A stretch of DNA of 64,000 nucleotides from Nocardia anocheti (GCF_029675105.1 NZ_JAQQFV010000001.1:62001-126000), one strand, 5' to 3'. Positions 34,532 through 44,167 are shown, numbered from the stretch's first letter. Notes: generated by a model from the letters alone, not told the origin. Program-made: numbers and translations.

Positions 34532-35155
34532 TCACAGGTCGTGGTCGGAGATCATCCCGCTCTGCATGGCCAGCGCGGCCAGGCGGGTGCGTTTCTGGTT
34601 CTGCGGCAGATTCTCCACGCCGAACTTCGCGAAAAGGGCACGCAGGTGGGTCTTGATCGCGTCGATCGAGAGGAACAATTCCTCGGCGATCTGCTGGTTG
34701 GAGGCCGGGGTGGCGAATCCGGTGCCGTGTTTGTACGGCCGACACAGGGCGACCAGGACCGCGCGCTGGGTATCGGTGAGCGAGCGCATGGTGGGAATGG
34801 CCGCGGCGGCGGCATGGGTGGCGTCGTCGACCACACCACCGAAATCGAAGAAATGCACCAGGGTGGTGCCCACGCGAATGCGGTCGCCGGGGCTCAGGCG
34901 GCGACGCCCGATCAACCGTTCGCCGTTGACGAAGGTGCCGTTACGGGACAGGCCGTCGTCGATGATGGTCCAGTGGGTACCGAGGTGCTCGATGGCGGCG
35001 TGCAGACGCGAGACCTCGGCGTCCCAGCCGAGCACGAGATCGGCCTGGACGTTGCGACCGATGGTGAAGCGCTGCCGAGCCGGGACGAGCGGCAGTTCGT
35101 GCTGCCGACCGGTGTCGTCGGTATACCGCAGGAACGAACTGGCTGCTTCGGTCAC
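34532..35155 (-). CDS. FHA-domain protein with LuxR-like DNA-binding domain
   Basis: Protein of 207 residues, GTG start. The N-terminal forkhead-associated domain shows FTIGRNVQADLVLG, EVSRLHAAI and LSRNGTFVNGERL, the phosphothreonine-binding residues. The C-terminal ~75 residues resemble a winged helix-turn-helix of regulator type (LTDTQRAVLVALCRPY, SNQQIAEELFLSIDAIKTHLRALFAKFGV). No receiver domain. Inferred: a transcription regulator whose activity depends on phosphothreonine, linking Ser/Thr kinase signals to gene control. Stands alone between DUF1772 and lsr2. Confidence 0.83.
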   Translation of the reverse strand: MTEAASSFLRYTDDTGRQHELPLVPARQRFTIGRNVQADLVLGWDAEVSRLHAAIEHLGTHWTIIDDGLSRNGTFVNGERLIGRRRLSPGDRIRVGTTLVHFFDFGGVVDDATHAAAAAIPTMRSLTDTQRAVLVALCRPYKHGTGFATPASNQQIAEELFLSIDAIKTHLRALFAKFGVENLPQNQKRTRLAALAMQSGMISDHDL

Positions 35156-35347
35156 TGTGTCTCGATACCTTACCTACCTCGGAGGCCCCCTTCAGCCCAC
35201 CCATTCTATCTCCCGGCCTGCCCGAACCCGGATCACGCTGTCCACCAGCGGCTTCCGGGGACGCCTGAGGGGCCGATTCCGGGCAGGTGAGCTGCGGTGG
35301 AATCGGCCCCTCGGGCGCGGAGACGTGGCGCGACGAGCGCCGGTCGG

Positions 35348-35710
35348 CTAGTTCTTGCCGACCTCTTTGTTGTAGGCCTCGGTGATGTCGGCCGAGATGC
35401 GGCCACGGGCCGAGACCTTGTGGCCCTTGCGGCGGGCCCATTCGCGAATGGCGGCGCTCTGCTCGCGGTCCATGGAAACGCGGCTCTTGCCCTGCGGCGC
35501 GGGCGCACCGGCGGCCTTCACCCGGCGACGGCCACTCACGCGACGGGCGTTGGCGACCCACTCGTCCAGGCCCTCACGCAGACGCGCCGCATTTGCCTCC
35601 GACAGATCGATCTCGTACGAGACCCCATCGAGTGCGAACTCGATGGTCTCGTCCGCGATGGACTCACCGTCGACATCGTCGATCAGGCTAACGGTGACCT
35701 TCTTTGCCAT
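35348..35710 (-). CDS. lsr2: nucleoid-associated protein Lsr2
   Basis: Protein of 120 residues. N-terminal dimerisation domain [14 protein letters not shown] and [21 protein letters not shown]-terminal DNA-binding domain [18 protein letters not shown] with the AT-hook-like RGR motif. Lsr2 binds AT-rich DNA and silences horizontally acquired genes, like H-NS. A promoter with -10 TATTCT lies upstream, separate from lysS. Same order lysS-lsr2 as in mycobacteria. Confidence 0.97.
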   Translation of the reverse strand: MAKKVTVSLIDDVDGESIADETIEFALDGVSYEIDLSEANAARLREGLDEWVANARRVSGRRRVKAAGAPAPQGKSRVSMDREQSAAIREWARRKGHKVSARGRISADITEAYNKEVGKN

Positions 35711-35767
35711 GAGATGAACGTCCTCTCGAAATCGTCAAGCCTGCCTCCAGGCCGAATACCCGAGGCA

Positions 35768-35795
35768 AGAATACCCCGAAATGCGAAATTTCCAA
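35768..35795 (-). promoter_or_regulatory. putative lsr2 promoter
   Basis: On the minus strand TTGGAA (35795-35790), a 16-base spacer and TATTCT (35773-35768), giving a leader of about 50 bases with a ribosome site GAGAGGA before the lsr2 ATG. Confidence 0.5.
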
Positions 35796-35825
35796 CACGA
35801 GACCTTCGCCCCGCAAATTGACTGG

Positions 35826-37364
35826 TCAGCGACTAGTCGGACGCACAATCGGGAACAGGATCGTTTCCCGGATTCCCAAACCGGTGAGTGCCATCAACAA
35901 GCGATCGATTCCCATACCGGTTCCGGTGGTCGGCGGCATGCCGTGTTCCATCGCGGCGAGGAAGTCTTCGTCGAGCACCATCGCCTCATCGTCACCCGCC
36001 GCGGCGAGCCTCGCCTGGTCGACGAAGCGTTCCCGCTGGATCACGGGGTCGACCAACTCCGAATAGCCGGTGGCCAACTCGAAGCCGCGGACATACAGAT
36101 CCCACTTCTCGGTAACCCCGGACTCGGTGCGATGCTGACGCGTCAGCGGAGAAGTCTCGACCGGGAAGTCGCGCACGAAAGTCGGTGCGTAGAGCTTGTC
36201 ACCATAGGCATGTTCCCACAGTTCTTCGACCAGTTTGCCGTGACCGTAGCCCTTGCCCGCGGGAATTTCCAGACCTACCCGATCAGCGAGCGCGAGCAAT
36301 TCTTCGACAGTGGTTTCCGGAGTGACCTCGACACCGATCGACTCCGACAGCGAGGGATACATCTCGACCGTCGTCCACTCGCCACCGAGATCGTATTCCG
36401 TGCCGTCGGCGAGGGTCACCAGCAGGGTCCCGAAAGCCTCCTGCGCGACTTCCTGGATCAATTCCCGGATCATCACCGCCGAGGTGTCGTAGGTGCCGTA
36501 GGCCTCGTAGGTTTCCAGCATCGCGAACTCGGGCGAATGGGTCGAGTCGGCGCCTTCGTTGCGGAAGTTCCGGTTGATCTCGAAGACCTTCTCCAGGCCG
36601 CCGACCACACAGCGCTTGAGGAACAGTTCCGGCGCGATGCGCAGGAAAAGGTCCATGTCCAGGGCATTGGAGTGGGTGACGAACGGGCGCGCGGCGGCGC
36701 CGCCGTGGATGGTCTGCAGCATCGGGGTCTCGACCTCGAGGAAACCGCGGCGCTCGAGCGCGGCCCGCAGCGCGCGCACCACGTTCACCCGGGTGCGGGC
36801 CATCTCCCTGGCCTCCGGACGCACGATCAGGTCGACATAGCGCTGCCGGACCCGCGACTCCTCGTTCATCTCCTTGTGTGCCACCGGCAGCGGGCGCAGC
36901 GACTTGGCCGCCATCGACCAGGACTGCGCCATCACGCTCAATTCCCCGGTGCGCGAGGAGATGACCTCACCCTCCACGAAGACGAAGTCGCCGAGGTCCA
37001 CATCGGACTTCCAGGCGGCCAGCGAATCGGCCCCGACACCGTTGAGGCTGATCATCGCCTGCAGCTTGGTGCCGTCGCCCTCCTGGAGGGTGGCGAAACA
37101 CAGCTTGCCGGTATTGCGCACGAAAATGACGCGGCCCGCGACACCGACCCGCAGACCGGTCTGGGTGTCGGGTTCGAGATCGGGGTAGGCGGCCCGAATT
37201 TCGGCCAGGGTGTGCGTGCGCGGCACCACCACCGGATAGGCCTCACCCCCCTCGGCTAGCAGCCGTTCCCGCTTGTCCCGGCGAATCCGCATCTGCTCGG
37301 GGACATCACTGTCCACGGCGGAACTGACGGCGCGGCCGGTCTCGGCGGGGTTAGGGGTACTCAC
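35826..37364 (-). CDS. lysS: lysyl-tRNA synthetase, class II
   Basis: Protein of 512 residues. OB-fold anticodon domain ([26 protein letters not shown]) and class II core with motif 2 [29 protein letters not shown] and motif 3 [23 protein letters not shown]. The GTG at 37364 is chosen from the length and the family start; a TANNNT -10 (TACTGT, minus strand, 37378-37373) lies eight bases before it, consistent with a leaderless or very short leader. lsr2 follows. Confidence 0.95.
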   Translation of the reverse strand: MSTPNPAETGRAVSSAVDSDVPEQMRIRRDKRERLLAEGGEAYPVVVPRTHTLAEIRAAYPDLEPDTQTGLRVGVAGRVIFVRNTGKLCFATLQEGDGTKLQAMISLNGVGADSLAAWKSDVDLGDFVFVEGEVISSRTGELSVMAQSWSMAAKSLRPLPVAHKEMNEESRVRQRYVDLIVRPEAREMARTRVNVVRALRAALERRGFLEVETPMLQTIHGGAAARPFVTHSNALDMDLFLRIAPELFLKRCVVGGLEKVFEINRNFRNEGADSTHSPEFAMLETYEAYGTYDTSAVMIRELIQEVAQEAFGTLLVTLADGTEYDLGGEWTTVEMYPSLSESIGVEVTPETTVEELLALADRVGLEIPAGKGYGHGKLVEELWEHAYGDKLYAPTFVRDFPVETSPLTRQHRTESGVTEKWDLYVRGFELATGYSELVDPVIQRERFVDQARLAAAGDDEAMVLDEDFLAAMEHGMPPTTGTGMGIDRLLMALTGLGIRETILFPIVRPTSR

Positions 37365-37580
37365 ATCCGATAACAGTAGCTTGCGCCGAAAATGGATTCG
37401 CGCGGTCCCCGCACAAACTTCCCGGTCACCGCCCATCGCCGCGCCCATTCCCCCGCCCGATGCAACCCACGTCACACAACGGAAACACAGCTCCGCGCCG
37501 ACGGTGCCTGAAACAGCACGCGGACAACACAACTCACCCCGCCACCCGGAAGACGCGGGGAGCGGGGTGCGAAGGTGGGA
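37365..37580. other. intergenic region lysS / rhodanese
   Basis: About 215 bases without a gene. It holds the probable lysS promoter at its left edge and, on the minus strand just after the rhodanese stop, a hairpin with 8-bp perfect arms CACCCCGC and GCGGGGTG around 19 bases, a possible terminator for the cysteine-catabolic operon. Confidence 0.4.
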
Positions 37581-38012
37581 CTAGAGCGAGGCCAATGCGT
37601 CCACTTCGCGGGCGAAGTGCGGGACGCCGACGCCGACGGTGAGCATTCCGGCGGACTTCAAAGCCTGGTATCCGCCGATGAGATCGGTGGCGCGGTGCAA
37701 ACCGAGCTGCTGGAGCGAGGACGCGGCCAAACTCGAGGTGTAGCCCTCCGAGCAGAAGATGATCCATTCCACGTCGTGGTCCACCGCCAGTGACAGGCGG
37801 GCCGAGGAGGTGGGGTCCAGGCGCCATTCCAGCACATTGCGTTCGATCACCAGCGCGCCCGGCAGCGCGCCTTCGCGCACACGCTGGGCGGCGGGACGGA
37901 TGTCGACCAGAATCGCGCCCCTGGCCAATGCGGCGGGCACGTCGTAGACATAGAGCCGGTGTAGATCCGCGCGGGCGTTCTCGAGCATCTGATCAATCGT
38001 CAAACGACTCAT
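37581..38012 (-). CDS. rhodanese-like sulfurtransferase
   Basis: Protein of 143 residues, single rhodanese domain. Active-site Cys87 is in FCSEGYTSSLA; the substrate-binding region GAILVDIRPAAQRVREGALPGA is at the front. It would transfer sulfur from persulfide or thiosulfate-like donors to cyanide, glutathione or mycothiol equivalents. Start ATG 38012 shares a base with the stop of the cysteine dioxygenase gene (GTG 38015 alternative), so both act together in cysteine catabolism. Confidence 0.88.
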   Translation of the reverse strand: MSRLTIDQMLENARADLHRLYVYDVPAALARGAILVDIRPAAQRVREGALPGALVIERNVLEWRLDPTSSARLSLAVDHDVEWIIFCSEGYTSSLAASSLQQLGLHRATDLIGGYQALKSAGMLTVGVGVPHFAREVDALASL

Positions 38013-38608
38013 CACAGGTCACCTTCGGGCTGGTCGGTGAGGACGGTTTTGGTGCGCCGCAGGGTGCCGTGACCGGTCACCTCGTAATACGACATCGCCG
38101 ACAACGGCGGGGAATAGGCGTGCACGCTGAGCGTGGGATCGAGCGGGCCGACGGATTCCGCGGCGGCGGGCGCGCGCACCACGTCGTGCACCCAACCGAT
38201 CGGGAACGACGCCTGATCACCCGCGGCGAGGGTGCGCCTGCGCAGTTCCGAACCGTTCCAGCGGAATTCCGAGAGCGCGCCGCTGAGCACGGTGAGCGCG
38301 CCGAGCGAACCGGCGTGGTCGTGCAGGTCGGTGGACTTACCGGGGGTCCAGCTGATCAGCCAGACGTCGACCTCGTCGTCGTGCAGCAGGCGGGTGGCCC
38401 AGCGCTGCTCGGTGGGCCAGATGCCGTCGGCCGGTAACAGGTGGTCGTAGCGACCGGCGAGGACGTCTTCGGCTCCCTCGTCGGTCAGGCGCAGCAGGTC
38501 GGCCGGACGCAGGCGGGTCGGCAGGGCCGAGGCGACCGCGCGGTCGAGCGGGGGCGTCGCGGAGAAGCTGTCGCGCGCAGAGGAAAGGGAAAGAACAGAG
38601 GAACGCAT
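38012..38608 (-). CDS. cysteine dioxygenase type I
   Basis: Protein of 198 residues, cupin fold. Iron ligands are His96 and His98 in STDLHDHAGSLGA and His141 in GWVHDVV; the C-terminal VHAYSPPLSAMSYYEV is characteristic (His162 and Tyr). The enzyme oxidises cysteine to its sulfinate. Cotranscribed with the rhodanese. The leader carries a 13-residue peptide gene with two Cys codons and overlapping hairpins, so regulation by cysteine through attenuation is likely. Confidence 0.92.
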   Translation of the reverse strand: MRSSVLSLSSARDSFSATPPLDRAVASALPTRLRPADLLRLTDEGAEDVLAGRYDHLLPADGIWPTEQRWATRLLHDDEVDVWLISWTPGKSTDLHDHAGSLGALTVLSGALSEFRWNGSELRRRTLAAGDQASFPIGWVHDVVRAPAAAESVGPLDPTLSVHAYSPPLSAMSYYEVTGHGTLRRTKTVLTDQPEGDL

Positions 38609-38653
38609 GAGCGCATCTCCAGAAGGTGTGGATCGGTCGAGGGGAAAACGTCA

Positions 38654-38685
38654 GCCTCGAACGGTCGAGGCAGGTCAGCCTCGAC
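38654..38685 (-). promoter_or_regulatory. mutually exclusive leader hairpins (attenuator)
   Basis: Two alternative stems share one arm. Stem 1 (38685-38664): GTCGAGGC pairs GCCTCGAC with loop TGACCT; its 5' arm is the end of the leader peptide gene. Stem 2 (38671-38654): GCCTCGA pairs TCGAGGC with loop CCGT and is followed by TGACGTTTTCC. Only one can form at a time. Confidence 0.7.
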
Positions 38686-38716
38686 AACACTCCTGGGTGC
38701 TCACACGGAAATACAC
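38675..38716 (-). CDS. cysteine leader peptide (leaderless uORF)
   Basis: Thirteen codons from GTG at 38716: MYFRVSTQECCRG then TGA. The two adjacent Cys codons near the end would make ribosomes pause when Cys-tRNA is scarce. A -10 TAAACT ends seven bases before the GTG, the spacing of a leaderless transcript. It precedes the cysteine dioxygenase gene by ~65 bases. Leaderless Cys-rich leader peptides that attenuate sulfur genes are known from mycobacteria; this one fits the pattern. Confidence 0.65.
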   Translation of the reverse strand: MYFRVSTQECCRG

Positions 38717-38723
38717 AAGCGTG

Positions 38724-38729
38724 AGTTTA
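38724..38729 (-). promoter_or_regulatory. putative -10 of the cysteine operon
   Basis: TAAACT on the minus strand, seven bases before the leader-peptide GTG; immediately upstream is an 11-bp inverted repeat (38732-38762). Confidence 0.5.
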
Positions 38730-38731
38730 GC

Positions 38732-38762
38732 AGGTCATGATCAGCGGAGTCGATCATGACCT
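38732..38762. repeat. 11-bp perfect inverted repeat, operator or terminator
   Basis: AGGTCATGATC (38732-38742) and GATCATGACCT (38752-38762) with 9 bases between. It lies between the coaX stop (38768) and the -10 of the cysteine operon. Without a T-run a repressor or activator site over the -35 region is as likely as a coaX terminator. Confidence 0.55.
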
Positions 38763-38767
38763 GTGTC

Positions 38768-39550
38768 TCACTTCTTGTTGCGCTCATAGACGTGCCGTAG
38801 ACCGGTCAGCGTCAGATGCGGCTCGTGGGAATCGATCGTCTCCGATTCCGGGACGATGAGCGGGGCGCCCGCGCCGGTGCCGACCACGGTGACATCGCTC
38901 CCGGCGAAGGCGTCGAATTCGTCGCGGATGCGGTCGATCAGACCGTCCACCAGGCCCGCGAAGCCGAAGACGGCACCGGACTGCATGCACTCCATGCTGT
39001 TCTTGCCCAGCACCGAGCGGGGGCGGGTGAGTTCCACACGCCGCAGCGCGCTGCGCTCGACCAGCGCCTCGGTGGCGATCTCCACGCCGGGCGCGATCAC
39101 CCCGCCGAGGAACTCGCCCTTGGCCGAGACCAGGTCGACGCAGATGGCGGTGCCGAAATCGACCACGATCGCCGGGCCGCCGAACTGGCGGTAGGCGGCC
39201 AGACAGTTGACGATGCGGTCGGCGCCGACCTCCTTGGGGTTGTCCACCAGCAGCGGGATGCCGGTGCGCACACCGGGTTCCACCAGCACGTGCGGCACGT
39301 GCGCCCAGTAGCGCGCGAGCATGGTGCGCAGTTCGCGCAGCACCGGCGGCACGGTCGACAGCGCCGAGACGCCGATGACCTGGTCGAGCTCGTCACCGAC
39401 CAGGCCGCGCACCTGCATGGCGAACTCGTCGGCGGTGAGCAGCGGGTTGGTGTGCACGCGCCAGTGGCGCACCAGTTTCGCGTGGTCTCCGGAGCCGGAG
39501 ATCAGGCCCAGTTCGATCCCGGTGTTGCGGACATCGATCGTCAGCAGCAT
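38768..39550 (-). CDS. coaX: type III pantothenate kinase
   Basis: Protein of 260 residues; first step of coenzyme A synthesis. ASKHA-fold motifs are seen: [14 protein letters not shown] at the N terminus (phosphate 1 loop), [38 protein letters not shown] and a C-terminal [11 protein letters not shown]. Follows panD with 19 bases between, completing the panC-panD-coaX operon that feeds CoA synthesis. Confidence 0.95.
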   Translation of the reverse strand: MLLTIDVRNTGIELGLISGSGDHAKLVRHWRVHTNPLLTADEFAMQVRGLVGDELDQVIGVSALSTVPPVLRELRTMLARYWAHVPHVLVEPGVRTGIPLLVDNPKEVGADRIVNCLAAYRQFGGPAIVVDFGTAICVDLVSAKGEFLGGVIAPGVEIATEALVERSALRRVELTRPRSVLGKNSMECMQSGAVFGFAGLVDGLIDRIRDEFDAFAGSDVTVVGTGAGAPLIVPESETIDSHEPHLTLTGLRHVYERNKK

Positions 39551-39569
39551 CTCGCGACCCCCGCCGCGC

Positions 39570-39989
39570 TCAGGCGAACGACAGCGAGCGCGGGGAGGTG
39601 AGCCCGGAGCCCTCGGGGGCGTGGGCCGGGTCGGACCCGAGTTCGACCGGGCGGTTGCGCTCGTCGACGAAGACCACCTTGGGGTCGTAGGCGCGCAGCT
39701 CGGCCTCGTCCAGCTGGCCGTAGGCGATGAGGATGACCAGGTCGCCGGGGTGCACGAGATGGGCGGCGGCGCCGTTGATCCCGATCACGCCCGAACCGCG
39801 CTCACCGGCGATCACATAGGTCTCCAGGCGGGCGCCGTTGTCGATGTCGACGATGCAGACCTGCTCGCCCTCGAGCAGATCGGCGGCGTCGAGCAGGTCC
39901 TGGTCGACGGTCACCGAGCCGACGTAGTGCAGGTCGGCGTGGGTCACCGTGGCACGGTGGATCTTGGACTTCATCATGGTGCGCAACAT
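39570..39989 (-). CDS. panD: aspartate 1-decarboxylase
   Basis: Protein of 139 residues; forms beta-alanine from aspartate. The self-cleavage site Gly24-Ser25 that yields the pyruvoyl group lies in [13 protein letters not shown], and the catalytic [20 protein letters not shown] region is present. Located 14 bases after panC, upstream of coaX. Confidence 0.96.
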   Translation of the reverse strand: MLRTMMKSKIHRATVTHADLHYVGSVTVDQDLLDAADLLEGEQVCIVDIDNGARLETYVIAGERGSGVIGINGAAAHLVHPGDLVILIAYGQLDEAELRAYDPKVVFVDERNRPVELGSDPAHAPEGSGLTSPRSLSFA

Positions 39990-40003
39990 CGTCGTCGCCT
40001 TTC

Positions 40004-40960
40004 TCAGAGCGCCTGGGTGGCAGGCAGGGAGTTCGCGTCGGGGTGTCCGTCGATCTGGGCGCCGAGGACGATCGGGGCGTTGTCGATCAGACGGGTGTCG
40101 CCGACCTTGGCCGCGACGAGGAGACGGGCATTGCCCGCGGTGGGCGCCGGGCCCAGGTTGGCATCGCGCAGTTCGAGGTAGTCCAGGGCCAGGCCGTCGA
40201 CCGCGTCGAGCACGGCGTGCGCGGCGGCCAGCACGGCCTCGCCACCCAGACCGGCGGCGTGCCTGCCCGCGGCCAGGGCGGCCGAGAGGGCGAGTGCGGT
40301 GTCGCGCTGCTCGGCGGTGAGGTAGCGGTTGCGCGAGGACAGCGCCAGGCCGTCGGCCTCGCGCACCGTCGGATAGGCGACGATCTTGGCCTCGAGGTTC
40401 AGATCGCGCACCATCTGACGGATCAGGGTGAGCTGCTGGTAGTCCTTCTCGCCGAAGTACGCCTCGGAGGCGTGGGCGATATCGAGCAGCTTGGCGACGA
40501 CGGTGAGCATTCCGGCGAAGTGGGTCGGCCTGCTACCACCCTCGAGCTCGGCGCCCAGCGGGCCCGGCTGGATGGTGGTGCGCGGCCCCTCGGGGTACAT
40601 GTCGTGAGCCGAGGGGGCGAACACCAGGTCGACGCCCTCGTTGCGCAGCAGCTCGAGATCGGAGTCGAGGGTGCGCGGGTAGGCGTCGAGATCCTCGCCA
40701 GCGCCGAACTGCAGCGGGTTGACGAAGATCGACACGATCACCACCTGGTTGGCCAGTTTCGCCTGGCGGACCAGCTGCAGGTGACCCTCGTGCAGGGCGC
40801 CCATGGTGGGCACGAAGCCGATCGTGCGACCGGCCCCGCGCAGCGCCTTGGCCACGGTCGAGAGCACCTCGGGGCTGTGGTGCACGGTGAGCGCGCCGGG
40901 CTTGTACGCGCCGGTGGCTCGGGCCCCGCCCTGGTGGTAGTGCACTTCTCGGGGTTCCAT
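40004..40960 (-). CDS. panC: pantothenate synthetase
   Basis: Protein of 318 residues; joins pantoate and beta-alanine with ATP. HIGH-type motif [53 protein letters not shown] and the KMSKS-equivalent [12 protein letters not shown] are present. The N-terminal ~25 residues ([16 protein letters not shown]) are extra relative to E. coli, as in mycobacteria. Start shares a base with the stop of the Rossmann/DUF2520 gene. Confidence 0.95.
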   Translation of the reverse strand: MEPREVHYHQGGARATGAYKPGALTVHHSPEVLSTVAKALRGAGRTIGFVPTMGALHEGHLQLVRQAKLANQVVIVSIFVNPLQFGAGEDLDAYPRTLDSDLELLRNEGVDLVFAPSAHDMYPEGPRTTIQPGPLGAELEGGSRPTHFAGMLTVVAKLLDIAHASEAYFGEKDYQQLTLIRQMVRDLNLEAKIVAYPTVREADGLALSSRNRYLTAEQRDTALALSAALAAGRHAAGLGGEAVLAAAHAVLDAVDGLALDYLELRDANLGPAPTAGNARLLVAAKVGDTRLIDNAPIVLGAQIDGHPDANSLPATQAL

Positions 40961-41913
40961 CAGTGGCCTTTCTCGGCGAGCAGGTCCAGCAGTGCCGGAT
41001 TGGTCTTGGCGAGTTCGGCGGTGCGCAGCGACAGGGCGCGGTAGACCTCGCCCAGGCGTGCGTCCACCGACTCGAAGGCGCGCAGATGCGCGGCCACCGC
41101 GTCGACGTCACCGCGCGCGACCGGACCGGTCAGCGCGGCGGGGCCCCGGCGCAGCGCGTTGTCCAGCGCGGCCGAGACGAGCGGGGCGAGCAGCCGTTCG
41201 GGCAGGCCGCCGGGTTGGTCGTCGATCACGGGCTGCCCGAGCAGGCCCGGCCCGGCCAGCGCCTCGCGCAGCGCGGCGACCGCGTCGACGATGACGGTGA
41301 CCAGATGATTGGCGCCGTGCGCGAGGGCGGCGTGATAGAGCGTGCGCTGTTCCTCGGCCACCCGCACCGGCTCGCCACCCATCTCGATCACCAGCGCCTG
41401 GGCGATGGCGTAACCGATCTCGTCGGCGGCGGTGACGCCGAAGCAGGCATTGGCCAGGCGGTCGATGTCCTCGTCGTGGCCGGTGAAGGTCATCGCGGGG
41501 TGGATGGCCAGGCCGAGAGCGCCCTGGTCGGTCAGCGGCCGCAGCACGGCGATGCCGTTGGCGCCGGAGGTGTGCGCCACGATGGTGCCCGGGCGCACGA
41601 CACCGGCACTCGCCAGACCGCGGACCAGTCCGGCCAGCTCGGCATCCGGGACCGCGAGCAGCAGCAACTCGCTGCGGCGGGCGATCTCCTCCACCGGCAG
41701 CACGGGTGATTCGGGCAGCCGCGTCCGCGCCCGGTGCACCGAGGCATCGGAGATCGCGGCGACACCGAAGACCACATGTCCGGCTCGCTCGAGCGCGACA
41801 CCCAGGGCCGAACCCACCCGTCCCGCCGAGACGATTCCCACCGTCAGCCGTGCGGGCGCGGGGTCCAGACCCACGTTCGCGCCATCGGAATTGACACTTC
41901 TCGAGGTCAACAT
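40960..41913 (-). CDS. Rossmann-like/DUF2520 protein (Rv3603c-like)
   Basis: Protein of 317 residues. The N-terminal Rossmann domain shows [22 protein letters not shown] and [12 protein letters not shown]; the C-terminal helical DUF2520 domain contains [20 protein letters not shown]. It looks like a NAD(P)-dependent dehydrogenase of the 6-phosphogluconate type. Directly upstream of panC and coupled to it; an alternative source of pantoate by ketopantoate reduction would fit the context, but is unproven. ATG at 41913 chosen from the family length. Confidence 0.88.
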   Translation of the reverse strand: MLTSRSVNSDGANVGLDPAPARLTVGIVSAGRVGSALGVALERAGHVVFGVAAISDASVHRARTRLPESPVLPVEEIARRSELLLLAVPDAELAGLVRGLASAGVVRPGTIVAHTSGANGIAVLRPLTDQGALGLAIHPAMTFTGHDEDIDRLANACFGVTAADEIGYAIAQALVIEMGGEPVRVAEEQRTLYHAALAHGANHLVTVIVDAVAALREALAGPGLLGQPVIDDQPGGLPERLLAPLVSAALDNALRRGPAALTGPVARGDVDAVAAHLRAFESVDARLGEVYRALSLRTAELAKTNPALLDLLAEKGH

Positions 41914-42030
41914 TGTCCTCTCGATTCGCGTTCCAGTCCCGCGGGGCGGGTACCGGACGTTACGCATCGAGAATAGAGGGCGACCGGTCTCGACCGCCAC
42001 GGGCCGTGCCCGTGATCTATCTCTCGGGGC

Positions 42031-43092
42031 TCAGGAGCGCGAGGACTCCGATTCGAGGTTGGCCATGATGTCGGCCACCGACAGGCGGGGCGAGCCCTCG
42101 GCTTCGGCGCGGCGACGTCGGCGGGAGCTGGTGCCGACGGTCGGACCGGCGGGCGTGGTGGTGGCGGACTCGTCCGGCGCGGACGCGACGTCGGCGGAGG
42201 ACTCCGGCGCGTGGTCGGACGGGCTGGCCGTGGGCGTGGCGTCGGCCGGGGTCGCGGGTTCCTGGCCGGGGGCCGCGTCGAGGCCGTCGGCACCGACCTG
42301 ACGGGTGTGCGGGGCGGACAGGCGCGGCGGGGGCGTCTTGCCGGAACCGGCGGCCGGGGCGGGCGCGACGAACGGCGAATCGGTGGCCGCGGCCTGCTGG
42401 GACTGCTGGGCCTCGGCGTAGTCGTCCAGCGAGACGGCGGAGGTCTCGGCGGTGACCGGATCGTCGTACGGGTCGGCGAAATTGGCCGCGACGGGCTGCA
42501 TGAAGACCGGTTTCAGTGCGCTGGGCGGTTGCTGCCACGGGCCGAACCAGGCCGCATTGGCATCCACCGGGCTATCGTCGAAATCCGGCTCGATGTCGTC
42601 GAAGGCGTCGAAACTGCCCGCGGGCAGGGCATCGATGCGCACGGCGTCGGCCTGCAGGGCCACCTGCTCGTCGGGCAGGGCGCCGTCGAAGAGAACCTGC
42701 AGGTTCTGGCGCAGCAGGGTCAGCTCGGCGCGCAGCGCGGCGATCTCGGTGGCGTCGGCACCCACCTCCGCGCGCACCCGCGCCTCCACACCCATCTCGT
42801 ATTCGCGGCGCGCGTTGATCTCGCGTTCGAGCTGCAACTCGTAGACGGTCTGCAGATCACGAACCTTCGCCTTGTCGACGGCCGCGTCCTTGCGGTAGCG
42901 GGTGGCCGCGAGCGCGCCGATCACCGCCGCCCACAGGGCCGCTACCAGGCCGATCCGGACGTATTGCACGTTCTCGCTGAAGATCAGGAAAACGCTGGCC
43001 GTCAGGCCGAGCAGGAGGAGGGCGCCGATGAAGAGCTTTCCCGCGTCGTCCCGCCGTCGACGGGGCGTGGTGCTACGGGAGGGTGAAACCAT
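42031..43092 (-). CDS. membrane protein with long acidic tail (DUF6779-like, Rv3604c position)
   Basis: Protein of 353 residues. Basic N terminus, two membrane helices (about 20-38 and 43-62), a charged coiled-coil (VDKAKVRDLQTVYELQLEREINARREYEMGVEARVRAEVGADATEI) and a ~230-residue Pro/Ala/Ser/Thr-rich acidic tail, ending in a conserved SPRLSVADIMANLESE. The arrangement matches the uncharacterised Rv3604c-type protein at this site between folate and pantothenate genes. Function unknown. Confidence 0.8.
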   Translation of the reverse strand: MVSPSRSTTPRRRRDDAGKLFIGALLLLGLTASVFLIFSENVQYVRIGLVAALWAAVIGALAATRYRKDAAVDKAKVRDLQTVYELQLEREINARREYEMGVEARVRAEVGADATEIAALRAELTLLRQNLQVLFDGALPDEQVALQADAVRIDALPAGSFDAFDDIEPDFDDSPVDANAAWFGPWQQPPSALKPVFMQPVAANFADPYDDPVTAETSAVSLDDYAEAQQSQQAAATDSPFVAPAPAAGSGKTPPPRLSAPHTRQVGADGLDAAPGQEPATPADATPTASPSDHAPESSADVASAPDESATTTPAGPTVGTSSRRRRRAEAEGSPRLSVADIMANLESESSRS

Positions 43093-43160
43093 GGTGGCCA
43101 GGGTAGCCGGGAATCGCTGGTCGGCGCACCGTTGTGGCCGGTGGTTCCGTTCGGAAGTTG

Positions 43161-43634
43161 CTAAGTGGTAGCCGGTTCGTCCGGTGGGTCCTCCGGCGCG
43201 CGGCAGCAGTACTCCAGCCAGAATGCCGCAGCAACCAGGGCAGAACCGGCCACCAGGCCGACGAAGGCGCCGGGGACGTCGGCCGCCGCGGCGGTCACCG
43301 TGTCGCGCTGTGGGAAGACCCACAGCAGGAACCCGAGCCACACACCCGCCGCCAGCGAACCCACCTGCAACGATGCCTTCGCCAACGCGGCCAGCCGTGC
43401 CACATTGATCGGGTGCACCTCACCCTGCCCGTCACCGACCTTCTCCTCGGCGATCTTGGCCTTGATGACGAACCCCAGCGCGGCCTCGATCGCGGCCACC
43501 GGCAGCAGCGAGGCGCCCGCGGCCACCGAGATCGGCGGGAAGGCGGAGTAGGCGACGCGGGTGCCGATCCAGGCCACCGCGGCGGCCAGCACCACGTTGA
43601 GCGCGAGGTCGAGCAGCCGGGTGGGTTTCAGCAC
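43161..43634 (-). CDS. DUF3180 membrane protein (Rv3605c-like)
   Basis: Protein of 157 residues with four membrane helices (about 7-25, 33-58, 85-107, 120-141). [20 protein letters not shown] at the start and HPINVARLAALAKASLQVGSLAAG are typical for DUF3180, conserved next to folK in Mycobacteriales. GTG start at 43634 overlaps the folK stop by seven bases. Function unknown. Confidence 0.85.
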   Translation of the reverse strand: MLKPTRLLDLALNVVLAAAVAWIGTRVAYSAFPPISVAAGASLLPVAAIEAALGFVIKAKIAEEKVGDGQGEVHPINVARLAALAKASLQVGSLAAGVWLGFLLWVFPQRDTVTAAAADVPGAFVGLVAGSALVAAAFWLEYCCRAPEDPPDEPATT

Positions 43635-44167
43635 GCGCGGGCGCTCTCGTCGGTCAGCGCGAGGTCGGTACGACGCACTCCGGCGCGTTCGGCGGGGTCG
43701 AGCGCGGCGAGCAGGTCGGCGATCGGGGTCGGGGTGCCCGCCACGGGCAGGGTGGCGTCGGGCTGCGCGGCCAGCCACGGGACGAGCACGAAGGCGCGGT
43801 GGTGTGCCTGCGGGTGCGGCAGGATCAGCGCGGGATCGGTATCGCGCACGATCGGGGCGCCGGTGGCATCGGTGCAGGTGATGACGTCGACATCGAGCGT
43901 GCGGGCGCCCCAGCGCACTTCGCGCACCCGCCCGGCGGCCTGCTCGAGGTCCTGGCCGAAGCGCAGCCAGGCGTAGTCGTCGAAGGCCGGGTCCTCGACG
44001 ACGAGCACCGCGTTGAGGTAGTCGTCCTGGTCGACCCCGCCCCACGGCGCGGTGGTGTACACCGGCGAGGCCGTCACCAGCCGCTCCCCCAGCGCGTCGA
44101 CCACGCCGCGCAGCCGCGCCAGGCGGTCATCCAGGTTCGCGCCGATCGAGAGCACCGCGCGAGTCAT
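43628..44167 (-). CDS. folK: 2-amino-4-hydroxy-6-hydroxymethyldihydropteridine diphosphokinase
   Basis: Protein of 179 residues; activates the pterin with ATP pyrophosphate for folate synthesis. [20 protein letters not shown] at the N terminus, [34 protein letters not shown] (metal-binding Asp pair) and [17 protein letters not shown] are diagnostic. Overlaps folB by four bases upstream. Confidence 0.95.
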   Translation of the reverse strand: MTRAVLSIGANLDDRLARLRGVVDALGERLVTASPVYTTAPWGGVDQDDYLNAVLVVEDPAFDDYAWLRFGQDLEQAAGRVREVRWGARTLDVDVITCTDATGAPIVRDTDPALILPHPQAHHRAFVLVPWLAAQPDATLPVAGTPTPIADLLAALDPAERAGVRRTDLALTDESARAC

